Below are positions 5,373 through 5,536 of a stretch of DNA of 5,536 nucleotides, in pieces; position 1 is the stretch's first letter; every line of letters begins with the position of its first letter. The notes beneath the pieces were generated by a model that saw only the letters and a program-made list of their open reading frames with translations, did no database searches and had not been told where the DNA came from. The position numbers and the translations under genes were made by a program. Source of the DNA: Melioribacteraceae bacterium (lineage in GTDB: Bacteria > Bacteroidota > Ignavibacteria > Ignavibacteriales > Melioribacteraceae); contig WFQV01000404.1 in NCBI GenBank assembly GCA_015486905.1, positions 1 to 5,536 of the forward strand. Direction: 5' to 3'.

Positions 5373-5536
5373 ATGAAAAAAATATTATTCTTTGTAGCAA
5401 TAGGAATTTTAATTCTTTCTTGTTCGGAGAACAAAGAAGTAGAGAAATCGAAAATTAAATTTCAAAATATTTTCCTACAGCAGGTGAATCTTAATTTGGA
5501 TGAAATCCACTGCTGGTTAAACACAATGCCAGGCGG
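5373..5536 (+). CDS. Small lipoprotein of unknown function, 3' end outside the window
   Basis: The reading frame is open from the ATG at 5373 to the window end: 54 complete codons plus two bases of a glycine codon. The N-terminus is a textbook lipoprotein signal peptide. Lys2-Lys3 are followed by a short hydrophobic core at residues 4-15 and the lipobox ILSC, with Cys17 as the predicted lipidation site. Ser18, Glu19 and Asn20 follow. The mature part begins with a charged Lys/Glu stretch (21-29) and continues FQNIFLQQVNLNLDEIHCW, with a second cysteine at 47 and Trp48. I do not recognise this family. Lipidation and export across the inner membrane are predicted from the lipobox; the final location and role are unknown. 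A strong GGAGG lies upstream, and the 103-nt gap with a palindrome separates it from the prenyltransferase gene. Confidence 0.8.
   Translation, partial: MKKILFFVAIGILILSCSENKEVEKSKIKFQNIFLQQVNLNLDEIHCWLNTMPG

Overview
The window looks like chromosome from a free-living bacterium of the Bacteroidota/Chlorobi/Ignavibacteria group. This is an inference from three things: AT-rich genes with mostly weak Shine-Dalgarno sites, short GC-rich palindromic repeats between genes (one pair carrying the GAGATTTCTCC...TCGAAATGACA type of end), and the protein sequences themselves. No single marker fixes the genus. All genes are on the + strand, and the content is mainly housekeeping.

Layout: (1) 1-159 is intergenic and dominated by two inverted copies of a palindromic repeat. 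(2) 160-2498 is a two-gene operon: folA (dihydrofolate reductase) overlaps mutL (mismatch-repair ATPase/endonuclease) by 4 nt. (3) 2499-2747 is intergenic. It holds a small hairpin after mutL, an AT-rich 7-bp tandem repeat interrupted by a GC-rich palindrome, and a possible Bacteroidota-type promoter element. (4) 2748-5269 is a second two-gene unit with a 1-nt overlap. Its first gene is a stand-alone large subunit of a coenzyme-B12-dependent acyl-CoA mutase, and its second is a UbiA-family membrane prenyltransferase resembling decaprenyl-phosphate phosphoribosyltransferase. (5) 5270-5372 is intergenic with a third GC-rich palindrome. (6) From 5373 a small lipoprotein gene of unknown function runs off the window end.

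The most useful observation concerns the mutase. By overall similarity it would be called methylmalonyl-CoA mutase. The two residues that read the substrate, Tyr89 and Arg207 in the Propionibacterium enzyme, are Phe80 and Gln198 here, which is the isobutyryl-CoA mutase pair. The cobalamin-binding domain is absent from the protein and from the window, so a separate small subunit must be encoded elsewhere. The genes do not form one pathway: folA supports thymidylate and one-carbon metabolism, mutL supports DNA repair, the mutase supports branched-chain or fatty acyl-CoA metabolism, and the prenyltransferase supports envelope sugar-lipid synthesis. I saw no CRISPR array, transposase, tRNA, rRNA or defence system, and no convincing undescribed multi-gene system.
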